From Saccoglossus kowalevskii (lineage: Eukaryota > Hemichordata > Enteropneusta > Harrimaniidae), in NCBI RefSeq assembly GCF_000003605.2, contig NW_003129357.1, forward strand, positions 65,984 through 116,037: a stretch of DNA of 50,054 bases, read 5' to 3'. Shown here piece after piece: positions 1 through 12,176 of this stretch. The translations under genes were made by a program, and so were the position numbers. Position 1 is the stretch's first letter; each line of letters begins with the position of its first letter. The notes under the pieces are model-generated. The model ran no database searches and was not told where the DNA came from. It worked only from the letters and a program-made list of their open reading frames with translations.

Positions 1-1083
1 AAAAATGATCAGCAATCTTGATATATTTGTAAGTGCAAATGGTTATGTACATCCCCATCAATATCACAACTGTCTTTAAATTTAAAGGATAAATGGTATA
101 CGTTTGAGGTCAACAGTCAGCTTGTTAATTAATTCAGTGTTACTAATCCTTAAGTACACAATCACAGTACCTTTTCGTGTTTGCGTTTTCTGAAGCTAAA
201 AAACACATTAAAAACACCAAGATATACCATAATTATGTTACTCACATGTTCTCTACAAGTTTATGGTCTTCTTGGTCCAAAAATTAGGTAAAATGACATC
301 AGTTTCTCCATATTACAAGGTCATTGTGACAGCATGGTCCACAGTCCCTGGCACAATCAATGTGTGACTTGTAGTGCATGATGGGTAAAACACTCAGAAG
401 GAGGCTGATGGAAGTGCACCATCTGTGGTCACAGCATGGATGGTACTAACGTTAGTACCTTCCATGGTCACAGGAAGTTCAGGCTCTTTGTTCAGTAATT
501 TATCTGCCAATAATTTAAAAGTTATAAAATTTCTCAAAATGCTTTACTTATGTTTTTCTTCTAATCTGCCAATTATGAATTAAAATAAAGCTGATCCCAA
601 GAATATTAAAATCATGGTTATTTGTTCTAAAATAACTCAAATCTTTCTATGAAGTTTTAACAATTCAGTAAAAACTAGAGACATTCTGTTTTTGTGAGAT
701 AAAAATATAGACATTTGGAAAAGGAAAATTAAACTAAACATGGATATTTTAAATTTTTTACAAATGATTTTTCATCAGTATTTGTTTATATTTTTTACAA
801 TTTGTACTGACTTTTAATAGTCTATAGAAATAACGTATATCAATCTGGATTTTTTTAATAATTTTATTTTAATATATTATTCATTTACTGGGAGTTTTTC
901 GAAGATGCAAAATGGATGAAAACAAATATAAATACAATAAAAAACATGTCGTACGATACAACTGATTGTAATGAGATTGACTAAAGTTCAATTTGAAAAA
1001 ATGTTGGCATCTTATGACAGTATGTAATATTTTTGTAGGGGAGTGATATGAATCTAGGTAACTTACTCTACATGTAGAAATAT
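1..1083. other. Non-coding, no gene seen
   Basis: AT-rich sequence without a supported reading frame. The only structure noticed is a palindrome at 435-466, flanked by short GGTCACAG direct repeats (427 and 466). Confidence 0.6.
435..466. repeat. 32-nt near-perfect palindrome, no loop
   Basis: The core GGTACTAACGTTAGTACC (442-459) is a perfect 18-bp palindrome. After one mismatch the pairing resumes with CATGGA/TCCATG, giving 15 of 16 complementary pairs. Confidence 0.9.
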
Positions 1084-1470
1084 CCAGTTCTACAGGACTG
1101 GCAGTTTAAAGTCCTATAGGAATTGTATAGTCCTATAAGACTTATGATCTCACACACCAGTCCTAAAGGACTGGCAGTGTGAAGTCCTATAGGAGTTGTA
1201 TAGTCTTATAGGACTTGTGATCTCACACGCCTGTCCTATATGACTGGCAGTGTAAAGTCCTATAGGAATTGTATAGTCCTATAGGACTTATGATCTCACA
1301 CACCAGTCCTATAGGACTGGCAGTGTAAAGTCCTATAGGAATTGTATAGTTTTATATGACTTATGATCTCATGCACCAGTCCTATAGGACTTGTTGATTC
1401 CTATAGGAATTTACATAAAATCCTATAGGACTATACATGCCCTATAGGATTTCAAGAAATCCTATAGGAA
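1084..1470. repeat. 73-bp tandem array built from TCCTATAGGA palindromes
   Basis: Copies start with CCAG (or CCTG) at 1084, 1157, 1230, 1303 and 1376 (partial), a constant 73-bp period. Each unit contains three versions of the 10-bp palindrome TCCTATAGGA separated by CTGGCAGTGTAAAG, ATTGTATAG and CTTATGATCTCACACA. After about 1,380 the period breaks down but more palindromes continue to about 1,470. It reads as a satellite-like array; no coding potential. Confidence 0.95.
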
Positions 1471-1935
1471 ACTTTTGTAAGGGATGTCGTTAAATGCGAG
1501 TGCCACGAAATGAATTACTATGATACATACAACACTGATTCTTTGACTCATGTCAATTTTCTACAGTGGGCCGCATGCACGGATCTTCGTGATTGAACTA
1601 TAATAAAACAATACCCGACCATAGATTTGATTCGTAAACACAAGTTTCAACGATTGAAATTGTTCTTAGTTTAACTTTACCTGTTTATTTTACGACTTTA
1701 TTTACATTCAACATGTTCAATGTTTATTTACATATAAAATGTTGGATATCGTCGAAGTTAATTTGATATTTGATGTTAGATCGAATAAATATATAGAATC
1801 AATAAACAATAGAATCTAAATTGGAGGCGGGAATTAAGTTAATTGAGTTTTCGAAAAAGCGACATTGTTCACGAATTTCTATCCATGTTCTGCTGCAGCC
1901 AGATTTTTTAATAATATATTGTTTCTATACGTCAC

Positions 1936-1947
1936 GCCCGCTAGTGG
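1936..1947 (-). promoter_or_regulatory. CTCF-like core motif CCACTAGCGGGC
   Basis: Minus-strand 12-mer matching the bilaterian CTCF core CCASYAGRKGGC at 11 of 12 positions. Sequence match only; binding is not shown. Confidence 0.25.
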
Positions 1948-2030
1948 CGAAGCCATTGTAGTTACTGTTATGATCTATGACCGACTATGACATTGTTCTT
2001 GGTTGTTTATTCAGTCTTAGCCCGCGATGA

Positions 2031-2038
2031 TGACGTCA
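2031..2038. promoter_or_regulatory. CRE-like palindrome TGACGTCA
   Basis: Perfect CRE consensus within a CpG-richer patch (about 1,930-2,100), 84 bp from a CTCF-like word. No neighbouring gene can be recognised, so the role is speculative. Confidence 0.3.
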
Positions 2039-4088
2039 CACCATATTATTGTGCGGTAATTATCTGGGAGGCAAACAGCCAACTTGTCTTGTATCCGTCT
2101 TCACATTCTACAGTTACTAGTTGACGAAGGATTACTTAAATAACACAAGTTAGGTGACCTCTCATCATAGTTTCTCTTAAATCGGTGACGATTCTGTTGA
2201 AACCAATTTGCAATTTGTATGTCACTGTAACTTAAACGCACTAGCCAAGAACCTGTTCCAACCCCCTTCGTCAATAACTTGCGAAAACAATCTGTAAATT
2301 ATATACACGTATTACGTGTATGCGATTTATTGCGGGAAAACTGAAAGCCGGCTGACAACATTTTTATTTCACGCATGACGGATATGTATAGGTACAAATT
2401 AGGAGATTTAAAAACAAACAAAGTCAAACATTCCGGGAATAAAAAGAACACATTTATTTGTGATGATAATCGCATTAAGCGCAATTAGAAAAAACAACAA
2501 CAACTACTCAAGATCATGCTCAAAAGTAGACGTTGTTAAAAGCATTCGTTTTGAACAGATGGGAGTTCGCCGATGGCTAAATTATTCGTACTCAGTAATT
2601 ATTTCATTTTCAAACTCTATAATTGCATGTCTAATGTTATGAATGGTGGTCGCTAACTACGAGAATATTAAACGTTGTTGGCCATCAATCTAATAATACC
2701 AATCTATCGTGTTTAATAATTTCTTTATTTATTCATCCACAATGATTGTATTACAGTCTACCACATTTCATTTCGTGGAACTTCAATGGCTTTCACGTTT
2801 CTTTTTTGGCGCAATTATGGCTTTCGTTGAAGTTGGCATTTCAATCGAAAGCGCGCCTTCCCTGTTGCGACATTTGTGACATGGATGTTAATTAATATTC
2901 AAAAGAAGAGTGACAAAGTCACTCATGAATATTCATTAGTGGTGCATACGTGTAAGACATACACCGAAGACACACGCAGTGAACCACGGCACATTTGTGC
3001 ACCCTATTTGAATATATAACTACTCACTTGCTTACATCAACATGCAAATACTTCATGAGGAAATCGTTTTGAAGTATGTACTGGGAGATGTACCCCATGT
3101 ATAGAGGTTGTGAAGTATCTACACTATCAATGAGTTCATGGCAAAAACATGCTATTTAGTGTTCAAGTCAGACAGTCTTTGCATTTTAATGAATCCATTC
3201 AGTCAGGAGATATTAGTGTCAACAATAGATTATTCATCTTTTCTACAGGAAATAGACTGGCCGTTGAATTGTAATTTCAGCTTTTCGTTTTTCACCTGAA
3301 GATGTAAGATGCACACATAAGTGCTGGGATCAATATAAAGTGCCGATACGTTAGCGGCAACAGAGCATGACTTGCTTAGATCAGTGTTAGATATATAATG
3401 CATTACTGGTGAATGTGTGAATGTTTTGCTTGTGGTAATAAGAAATAGTGAAAGGCTCGCGATCATATCTAACAATAACTGTTCATGGAAATATGTTGTT
3501 TTCAGAAACTCGTACCATAATTCTTAACCTATTTTTCAAAAAAAAGATCAATACAAACAATAGTCGATAACAGATCTTCCTTTTACTCATAACTGTCTAA
3601 ATGTCATTATATTACCCTCTATAAAAATATCAATACTGTTAATGATTATGTTGGCCCAGTACCCGCTTTGCATCGCATTTGGCACAGTTCAAACTAGGTC
3701 AAATTATACTGAACAAAAAGATAAGACACTGATTTTGTTCTGGCAAGTGTTAGATTGGCTACCCGAGTACACTATCATCAATACATTTTCACCGACAATT
3801 TATAGTCGTATTCGAACATTTTAACCATGTAATCATTAATAACATTCTCGGTACTGTAGCTCGTTTTACCAGTGCTGATTGAAATTACATGTATATGTTT
3901 GGTTTCTATAATGCTAGCTAGTTTCGAAACACTTGTATTTTCATACATTTATTTGTAGTTATTCTGTAACAGTTATTCTGTTTAAAAATGTTCTTTCATT
4001 TTTCGAATATTTTTGCAGTTATATATTTAATTTTCCATCACGTAATACAAGCTTCATGTACATGTTTGCGTCTGCCGAATTTTGCTTC

Positions 4089-4100
4089 CCTGTAGATGGC
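4089..4100 (+). promoter_or_regulatory. CTCF-like core motif CCTGTAGATGGC
   Basis: Plus-strand 12-mer matching CCASYAGRKGGC at 11 of 12 positions, continuing GCTG, as in insect-type CTCF sites (AGATGGCGC). Sequence match only. Confidence 0.25.
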
Positions 4101-5591
4101 GCTGACCATCATTGTCCTTCGATCAAGGTCATGTCCATCAATTAGGCCATGTCAGTTAGTACTTTCGCGTTTGTCCAATCCAACCTGGTGTTGTGCACCA
4201 CTACGACGCTATGAGTTTTGTTTGTCCCGTTTTTAAGTTTGATTTCACGCATAACGCGGGATTTCGAAGTGAACGAAAATGATCTAATATTTCTGAGTGC
4301 CAGGCAAAAGTCATGCTATATGATATTTAAGTTTATTATATCCCATGACCATGAAAGCCAATCAGATACGTGCATTGCAGGTAAAGATATTCATGTGTCT
4401 ACCTGCTGACGTCCATCATCTCTCTACGTCTATCCGGGTATTTTCCACCCGAATTTACCTGATTTACGCCATTATGTTGTCAAGGGAACACGATAGCCAG
4501 CTTTATTCATGAATTAATTAGTTTTCCAGATTTGCTTTCACTATATTTTATTGGAGATACGCGCTTTGATACATTCGATCTGCGATTGCGCAGTTTGTAT
4601 CTCTAAAGAATCTTAGATTCGTGGACTTTGCCGTGAGACGGCACTGCTATTTTTATTCTGTTACATTTTGTGTGTGTTTGTACATATTATGTACAGTGTA
4701 TTTGTTGGAAGAGAATGGCGTTGAAGTAAGCCTATATACTCAAGCAGTGTGCAACTCAATTTGCAGCTCATTTCAGTGTCCTTATGAGAACTGGGACGCA
4801 GTGTGGCGTATTGGGATTAACGTTTGTATAATATACACAAAGAAGTTTAATTTCAATACCGGCATGGCACATTGCTTTAGTTTTCCTACAAACTACATAC
4901 TCATCAATACCAATTTACTGTCAGCAATTCAATGCCTTACCTACTTGTCTATTATTATGGTTACTAGCAAGCGATATGAAGAGTTTCTCTACAGCCTACT
5001 GATAATGTATAAACATGGCCAATTTTGATTATTCCGGAACCACTTGGGAATTAAGCTGGGAATCGCTGATAAAAGTCAATGGTCATTTAAAAATACATTT
5101 CAGGGGAAGCAAACAAAAATGAAAAGTAGGAATCACTTCTGCCACGCACGGATTGAATGTTAGTCATACGAATGAAAGAACGAAGTAGCCCAGGGCAAAT
5201 AATCTACTTACATTGGCTAAATTGAAAATCCCTGTTTTCGAAATGATAATAATACGCGTAATACATTTTATTTAAAGATGTCTAATGCATAATAAACGTC
5301 TAACAATTAGACGAAACACTTACATATGTTGATATGTTGATTTTATTGTTCTTAAATTACAGATGTTGGTATAATTTATCGATGTTAGTGTAGTTCATGA
5401 GTACTAGATAATCATTTATATTTGCACAAGTTATGGGAAAATTAATATTAGGATTGATAGTAAGTTAGGGGGTTCGTATATTTCAACGGGTTTGCTTAAA
5501 TGTCGGCACTATATGATGGTTTTATACAATTATGTTTCTAATCATATTTAAACAAAGAGATGCATGCGAGTTAGACAATACCGGCTTGTCA

Positions 5592-5791
5592 TCAAACCGA
5601 AATTCAACACAAACTTTTACTTAACATTTTGCATTTTGTGTAGGCAATCATATATCGGTCTCACCAATGACCCATCCATAAGCATGCCCTCAAGTACTTA
5701 TAGAAGTATTATTGCATTGCATCAAACCACAATATTTGACTACACAAAATGCAAAATGTTAAGTAAACGTTTGTGTTGAATTTCGGTTTGA
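5592..5791. repeat. 200-bp element with 52-bp inverted repeats (MITE/hairpin candidate)
   Basis: Left arm 5592-5643 and right arm 5740-5791 are reverse complements over 52 bp with a single mismatch, around a 96-bp centre. Arm ends are TCAAACCGAAATTC and GAATTTCGGTTTGA. No clear target-site duplication flanks the element. The near-perfect arms mean it is recent, or selected for hairpin structure. Confidence 0.92.
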
Positions 5792-8700
5792 AACCACTTT
5801 CGCTGCAGAAGCAACACTTCATAATTTGAAGCAGCACCGCGACAGCAATTTATGTCAATTGCAGGAATGGTCTATACTAGTATATATTAGTGTTTCTGTC
5901 GCCCTAATATAGTTAGAGCAAAGTGAAGCGTAACTGAAACATTTCTCTTTTTTTTGCAAATTGTTTTAAACGTCTTTCAGTCTAGCACAGTATTATAGCA
6001 AACATGCGTTAATAACTGATACAATCACGTTAAGCCATTAAAAGGAAATGAGGACACATTTAGCTTCCTCAACAATAATTGGGATAACAGGAGATGGAGT
6101 ATCTAAGAAAATCTTGTCACACCAGCTGGAGATGACGAGGAGCATCGATAGTTCTCTCCGGGGTATGTAAAACAACTCTTCACAGTAAAAGCCACTACAC
6201 ATGTTTGGAACTTGATTCAGCTTCTCATATTACGGCCAAATGAAGGAAATGCATGTTATGCGTATATATGTTAATAAGTTTTCTGTTTGTTTTTTGCGAC
6301 AAGGCCCCCATCAACACTTCTTAATTTAGAGAGAGTACACATCATACAATTCACGTTTTTACGCTGTCAATCATGCTGAATATAATATATTTATTAATAT
6401 TAAAATAAATATTTTGTAGTGTATTGAATATTTATTACTATATCAAATCAGTCAATGTTTATGAACTCTTACTGACTAGATATAATTGTGATATACATAT
6501 ACTAATATGAATAGTATGATATTTAAATGGCGTTAGTTAAGATAATACAACAACTGTTTTAATTGCCATCGCCCTAGCTACAACTCCTGTGCAGATCTAT
6601 TGTGACCCAGTTTTTATAGAAATGTTTAAAGCTAGAGCCCCATGAGGACATTGTCTAATTGGGGTCTGCCATTGTCAGTGGAGGCTCAGTTACTTCCATC
6701 AAATGATCCGCAGGGATTAATAATGTTTTTCGACGCCAATGTCTCAATATCCGGTCTAAATGCCCAAAGGGCTTCATTCCGTCTATAGTCATCAGGTTTA
6801 CAAATCTAGTGTAAAAACTGCACTTCCTGGTTAAGAACCCTTGAACACATGATATTGCATACCTCATCACCATATCTGCGCTTGAGCATGAATGATAGAA
6901 CCGAGAAGTCTTTGACCTCTGCTGCTCTTTACGGGGTTTCACCATAAAATACAGTGTGAACAGGTAATATACAGCAATTATATACTGACTCCACTATCAC
7001 TATGTTGAATGGGAATTTGATAAAGTGCAGACAGTCAGTGTTTCGATAGGCCATAGAATGATGCAATAGTTATTATATTCCCAAATATGTACACACATAT
7101 ACACATTTTTTATATGCAGTATCAGTACTTCTGTCAAATTGGCAAGCAATGTCAATCAATGTAGCATATATGTTTATTGTAATTACTTCTAATTCATGCT
7201 GCAAACACATGTTCCAATGAAATGACATACTAACCGTAAGGCATAGTCTACAATTGAACATACTTTAAGAGTAGAACAATAATTAATTGCACCTGAAGGA
7301 AGGGAATTTGATTTGATTTTCGCAAAACACATACATACACAATATTAAGTAAACCTTCCATACTATCAGTCTGTATTGGGATAAAGATATATAAAAAGAG
7401 CAGTATTCAAATACATATGCCATATGAAATATATAGTACCTGCTTAACTATAAAATTAGATTTTCACGGGACTCTGTTCATTCTGCTTGTTCTCTGTATA
7501 TATCCTTAAGCTGTATCCCGGATCCCGTCAATACATTGCCTGGCATTGTGTATGTCACTTCGAATGTGTTGACTTTGAATTTGTCAATGGATCAAGGACA
7601 TAACTATCGTGTAGCCAAATGTTAGTTTCATCACTTGATTTAGCGTTGCCGGCATGACTATAGAAAATAGTACAGAGAGTGATCTCGGGTTATTCGTTTA
7701 AAACTTATATGCCAGATAGCAATTAATAGTTAACGGGTGATGCAATTAATCTTTCTGCGTTACCAATTATGGTTCTATATAGAAGTAGAGTAAGTTTCAT
7801 TTTCAAAGTTTAATTATTAGACTAAAAGTTTAATTATTAGACAAAATATTCTTAAATGACGTGATGTGAATTTTCATTATGTTGACATGCTCACCCCTAT
7901 TAGAATTCTCGACAATGGTTTTCTCAGTGGTATTAGTAATCTAATCAGTTTTCCTGTCTGGATAAGATGCCCACTCGAGTTCATTGTACGGTTAGATATA
8001 AACCTTATTGTATTGTTTTTAGTGAGCATGTGTATTTTGTGATTATAATGGTAACCATTATCTTAATAGGACAAACAGAATTGTTTATTTACAAACAATT
8101 CCGGCCAATTTCATCAAGTACAAGCTCTAAATGTCACAGATAAATTTCACAATAAGAGCTGGTGTATATTAAATAGAATATAGAAGTTAGAGAATTGATG
8201 GAGCAACATAAATTTAAATAAACAATAACAGATACATTTTGATCGATCTAATTTAGGAGAAATATATTCATTTGAAAAAAATATTGATCTGTTGATTTTT
8301 TATTTCAAATTGGTATGAAGAAAACATATAGAGGAGTCAGTCAAGTGTATAGGTTTGACTGGATTGTCTCGAATGATCGACTCTCGATGTTATTCACTGA
8401 AATATATATACAATATAAAATTATGTTATTAGTAAAAGTTAAGGTATAAACATAAAAACATGAGAATTGACACTCAAATATTCGGATATTTGAAAGTAAA
8501 TTTATGTTAAATGCTGCACAATTATTTATTTCAGCTTTTTGTATTGACCAGAATGTACAAATGGTAGTGGTTATGAAACTTAATTTTTACGTTGAACGTT
8601 CCACATTTATGACTGTTTCTAGAATATTTTGTCCTATTACAATTATAATGCATTTGGCTGAATTCTAGATTCTAGGGGACACAACTTTGGAATAAATATA

Positions 8701-11700
8701 TAATGGCATGACCTAACTAGTAGGACAAACTGACAGTAACCCATAAACACAAGGTATGGTTGATGGCATGTCAAAATATTTATTTGACAACAATGGCAAT
8801 CAGTCGAAAATGAAACATTTAAATTTACTCAGGCGTATGATATATTATCATTGTTCTTCATCAATAGTTTTGCACTTGAATAGCTATGTGTATAAGCTTA
8901 TGTAACGATACATACTATATGTGCACTATTAAATATTGTTGTAAAGTTTGAAATTAATCTTTTAAACTTTCAGATAGAGTAGGTCATACTTTTTCCAAAA
9001 AAATATGTATAACATTTATTGAAAGATTGAATGTGTTTATTTAATATGTTTTCCGTATTCCGTGGTCGTGTAATCTACATGGCAACATATTTTGATAAAA
9101 CGGATTTTGATAAGGTCCATTGGAAAGCACAGGTTACGCACGTTGTATATATAAATAAAAAATGATATCGACATTATTAAATTATTCATAATGTATATAA
9201 TTTAAGTTCTCCGTCATAAGCATAAACGCAGTAAAAGGTTGGATAAAATAAACACCAGATAGAGCAGATAATATCGCTGGTCCCCAATGTACACAATTAT
9301 ATCTTAATGCATATACAATGTGAAAAAAAAATGTTACAATGTTACCTTTGAATATTTATACATGTTATTTCTATGTTATAATGTATTCAAGTAATTGCCC
9401 CTGTCTTTAGGGAGTTCTTCTGGGAAAATCTCTTCTTCATATATACATAACGTCAAAGGTCGTTAAAAGGTTCAATGACTGCCTGGGGATATGATATGTG
9501 TCATTTTTGTTCAGCTGATTATATGGTTGAGAATGTTATGAACAAACCCTACAGGCACCCTTCGTCATGCACACGTCAATAATAGGACAATGCTAGGACA
9601 ATGTACTAATAAGATTAATATTAAATTTCCCAGTCAATTTGAGTCGCAGTACTTACGTTGCTTGGATAACGTAAATACAATATCGATATAATATCGCCAG
9701 TCAGACGTTACATGCATCAGCGTGTAATCCACGTTGGTTATCTGACGTTGTATCGTCAAATTCAGTATTTATATATAGAATACAAAATTACGAATGAGAA
9801 AAAATAAAGTTCAGACCCTCAATACAGTTCCATAGTAATGTCACACTCATGCAAACAAATTCCACTCTCATAATATTGTGTAAATCATAGTTTTAACCAC
9901 ACCAAGTTTGTGGTTGTGATTTCAGTAATTTTTGCATTTCTAATTAATTTAATTAATTTATTAATGAATTAAATAATTAATTAATTTAGTTGAGTTTGGC
10001 AATACCACTGTCGCGAATCTAACTATCCATTTTATTACAGAATTCTCTAATATGCCATTTAAATCTGATATTTCAACTGATGCACACAATCCAATTCCCA
10101 CGTTTAACGTTTGGATATTACTTTGTCTTAACGTTTTTCCAAACGTAATTTGCCTGCTGGGGTTAGTCTTAAATTATGTGAGTTGACATCAGATGAAAAT
10201 TCATTCTAGCTTTTACAGTAGTTTTGCATACAATAAATGACAAACAATCACACAAACAAACGACTGACGCGCATGTCACAGAATCGCATGATTGAATAAG
10301 TGAGCGAAATGTATAGGAACCATACGGTTCTAAGATACGTGTATCGAAAGCCATATTTCAATATAGACCATATCGACACATTAATTGTCATAAAGGTGTG
10401 GGCAACAACGCACAAGCGACACTTCTGTCTTATGGTATAATTTTTGCGATATAACTGCTATGTTTGTTCATAGGCTAGAAAAAAATCTGTCTGTATTCTA
10501 CAGACATTAATTTCATGTTCAGTTTGAAATCACTAACATTACATTTTCCATGGAGAGCAGAGGAACTGTTGATATATTTCAATTAGTCAAGTTTATCGAA
10601 ACTCACGTGTCATAATGCACATAATTGCACATATTACCGAAATCAGAGCATTCATACGTCATCATTACGTACCGGTTTATCGCATGACATACGATTTAAT
10701 GCACTGATGTCTGAATGATGTTAACATACAAGTAATATGACGAAATAATCTAGTATTAAAGGCCATTCAATTTGAACATGTGTATCGATAATGGAAATCG
10801 ATTCGGCATTAGACGAAACAAGATTTTTTAAACTCATGTTCGTGAAAAGCATCAAGATTGGATTGACGCCTAGTTAAGCATAGAAACAAACATCGAAACA
10901 AGTCAGACTCGGGAATGATTTGAGTAATAAGCAATTCATGTTATTTTCGTTAAAGTTGCAGTCATATTTTGCAATTCTATGAGATACCATCACTTGATCA
11001 ATATATACACCATTCAAAGTTGAGAATTTATATTTGTTTATTCCTAAAATCTCTGTTGCATTATTGATTGGGAGCTGGGAACTCAAGTAATCAACTATTC
11101 GTTCACTCTTCGGTATTGTATTTTACCATCAATAATAGGCCATTGCATTTAACATGGTTACATAGGTATGGACAAACATATTTGAATACTATTTGAGGTG
11201 CCATTGTGCAAAAGTCTCGTGCCTCTTTACATCTCACGGCTATTTGACAACATTGCATCATACCACCTACTGTCACGGTTAGGTCCTTTGAAGATGGTAG
11301 ATTAATTAACAGGTTACGTTGTTTCAAAGCATCTTTATTTGCTTCTCTCAGTTGTTATATGAAGTGAACACGTTTGTAATATAGTCTCTTCCGAGCTGCC
11401 TCCCCTTTAAATATGTGGTTCAGCCCACTTAAATACACAGCTTACTTCATGCTGATGCTAATCTGCTTCAGCACTTCTAATCCGGATGCGAGCTAGCCGG
11501 GAGTGTACAATACAAGTCTGACATGTGCTGCCTATTTCATCTTAAAACATTTTCATAAATTAAATAATGTTATATCTAGAACGTGTAGATCAATTACGTC
11601 TAACATCAAGACTAGATTAAAGTATTTGGGTCAAACCAAGTAATAAACACAACTAATAAAATATGCCCTCATAGGTTTCGTGCCTGTGATTCGTGTCAAA

Positions 11701-12041
11701 CAGCAATCGAGCAAAAATAGTACGTATTGCAGGAGACGAATTGTATATTCGCTGGCGTTTATGACAGATTGAAGATCATATGTCATAGTTTTGCACAAAA
11801 CAAAATGAGATGAAAAAATAAATGATGAAAACTGATCCCTATGGTGAAATTATCCCCAACGTTTGCTCGATGACATGGGATGTGAAAGTCATATGAAATA
11901 GAATTCAGCGAGTTTCAAGGGTGATAATAGTTTCAATTATATGTAATCGGAAGTTATATGCTAAAAAGCATTGTATATAAGTACAGTACCATGCTCAGTA
12001 CTGCAAAATGTTTTTAACTCCGAAAATGGAACTTTGGCATA

Positions 12042-12045
<4 letters not shown>
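5792..12045. other. Non-coding, no gene supported
   Basis: AT-rich. Minor structures: a 20-bp direct duplication AAAGTTTAATTATTAGAC (7805 and 7825) and an AATTAATT-rich self-complementary stretch (about 9,940-9,990). A minus-strand frame at 6655-6945 (96 codons, about 41% G+C) has unusually protein-like composition and is discussed as a finding; no family is recognised. Confidence 0.5.
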
Positions 12046-12137
<92 letters not shown>

Positions 12138-12138
12138 A

Positions 12139-12175
<37 letters not shown>
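12046..12175. repeat. (CA)n microsatellite, about 130 bp
   Basis: Dinucleotide tract broken only by CCCACACCC near 12,135. The open frames running through it (His-Thr or Cys-Val repeats) are artefacts of the repeat. Confidence 0.98.

Positions 12176-12176
<1 letters not shown>

Larger units (their letters stand above)
1471..5591. other. Non-coding, no gene supported
   Basis: AT-rich. It contains a CpG-richer patch with CRE- and CTCF-like words (about 1,930-2,100), a hairpin GCTTTCGTTGAA/TTCAATCGAAAGC (2820-2852), a small palindrome GAGTGACAAAGTCACTC (about 2,908-2,924) and a 135-codon stretch open on the plus strand at 4621-5028. That stretch begins with GTG, not ATG, and has no recognisable domain, so it is not called. 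Confidence 0.55.

Noticed and set aside
4621-5028. 135-codon open stretch on the plus strand
   Set aside because: It begins with GTG, has no upstream or splice context and no known motif. The composition is typical of AT-rich chance frames.
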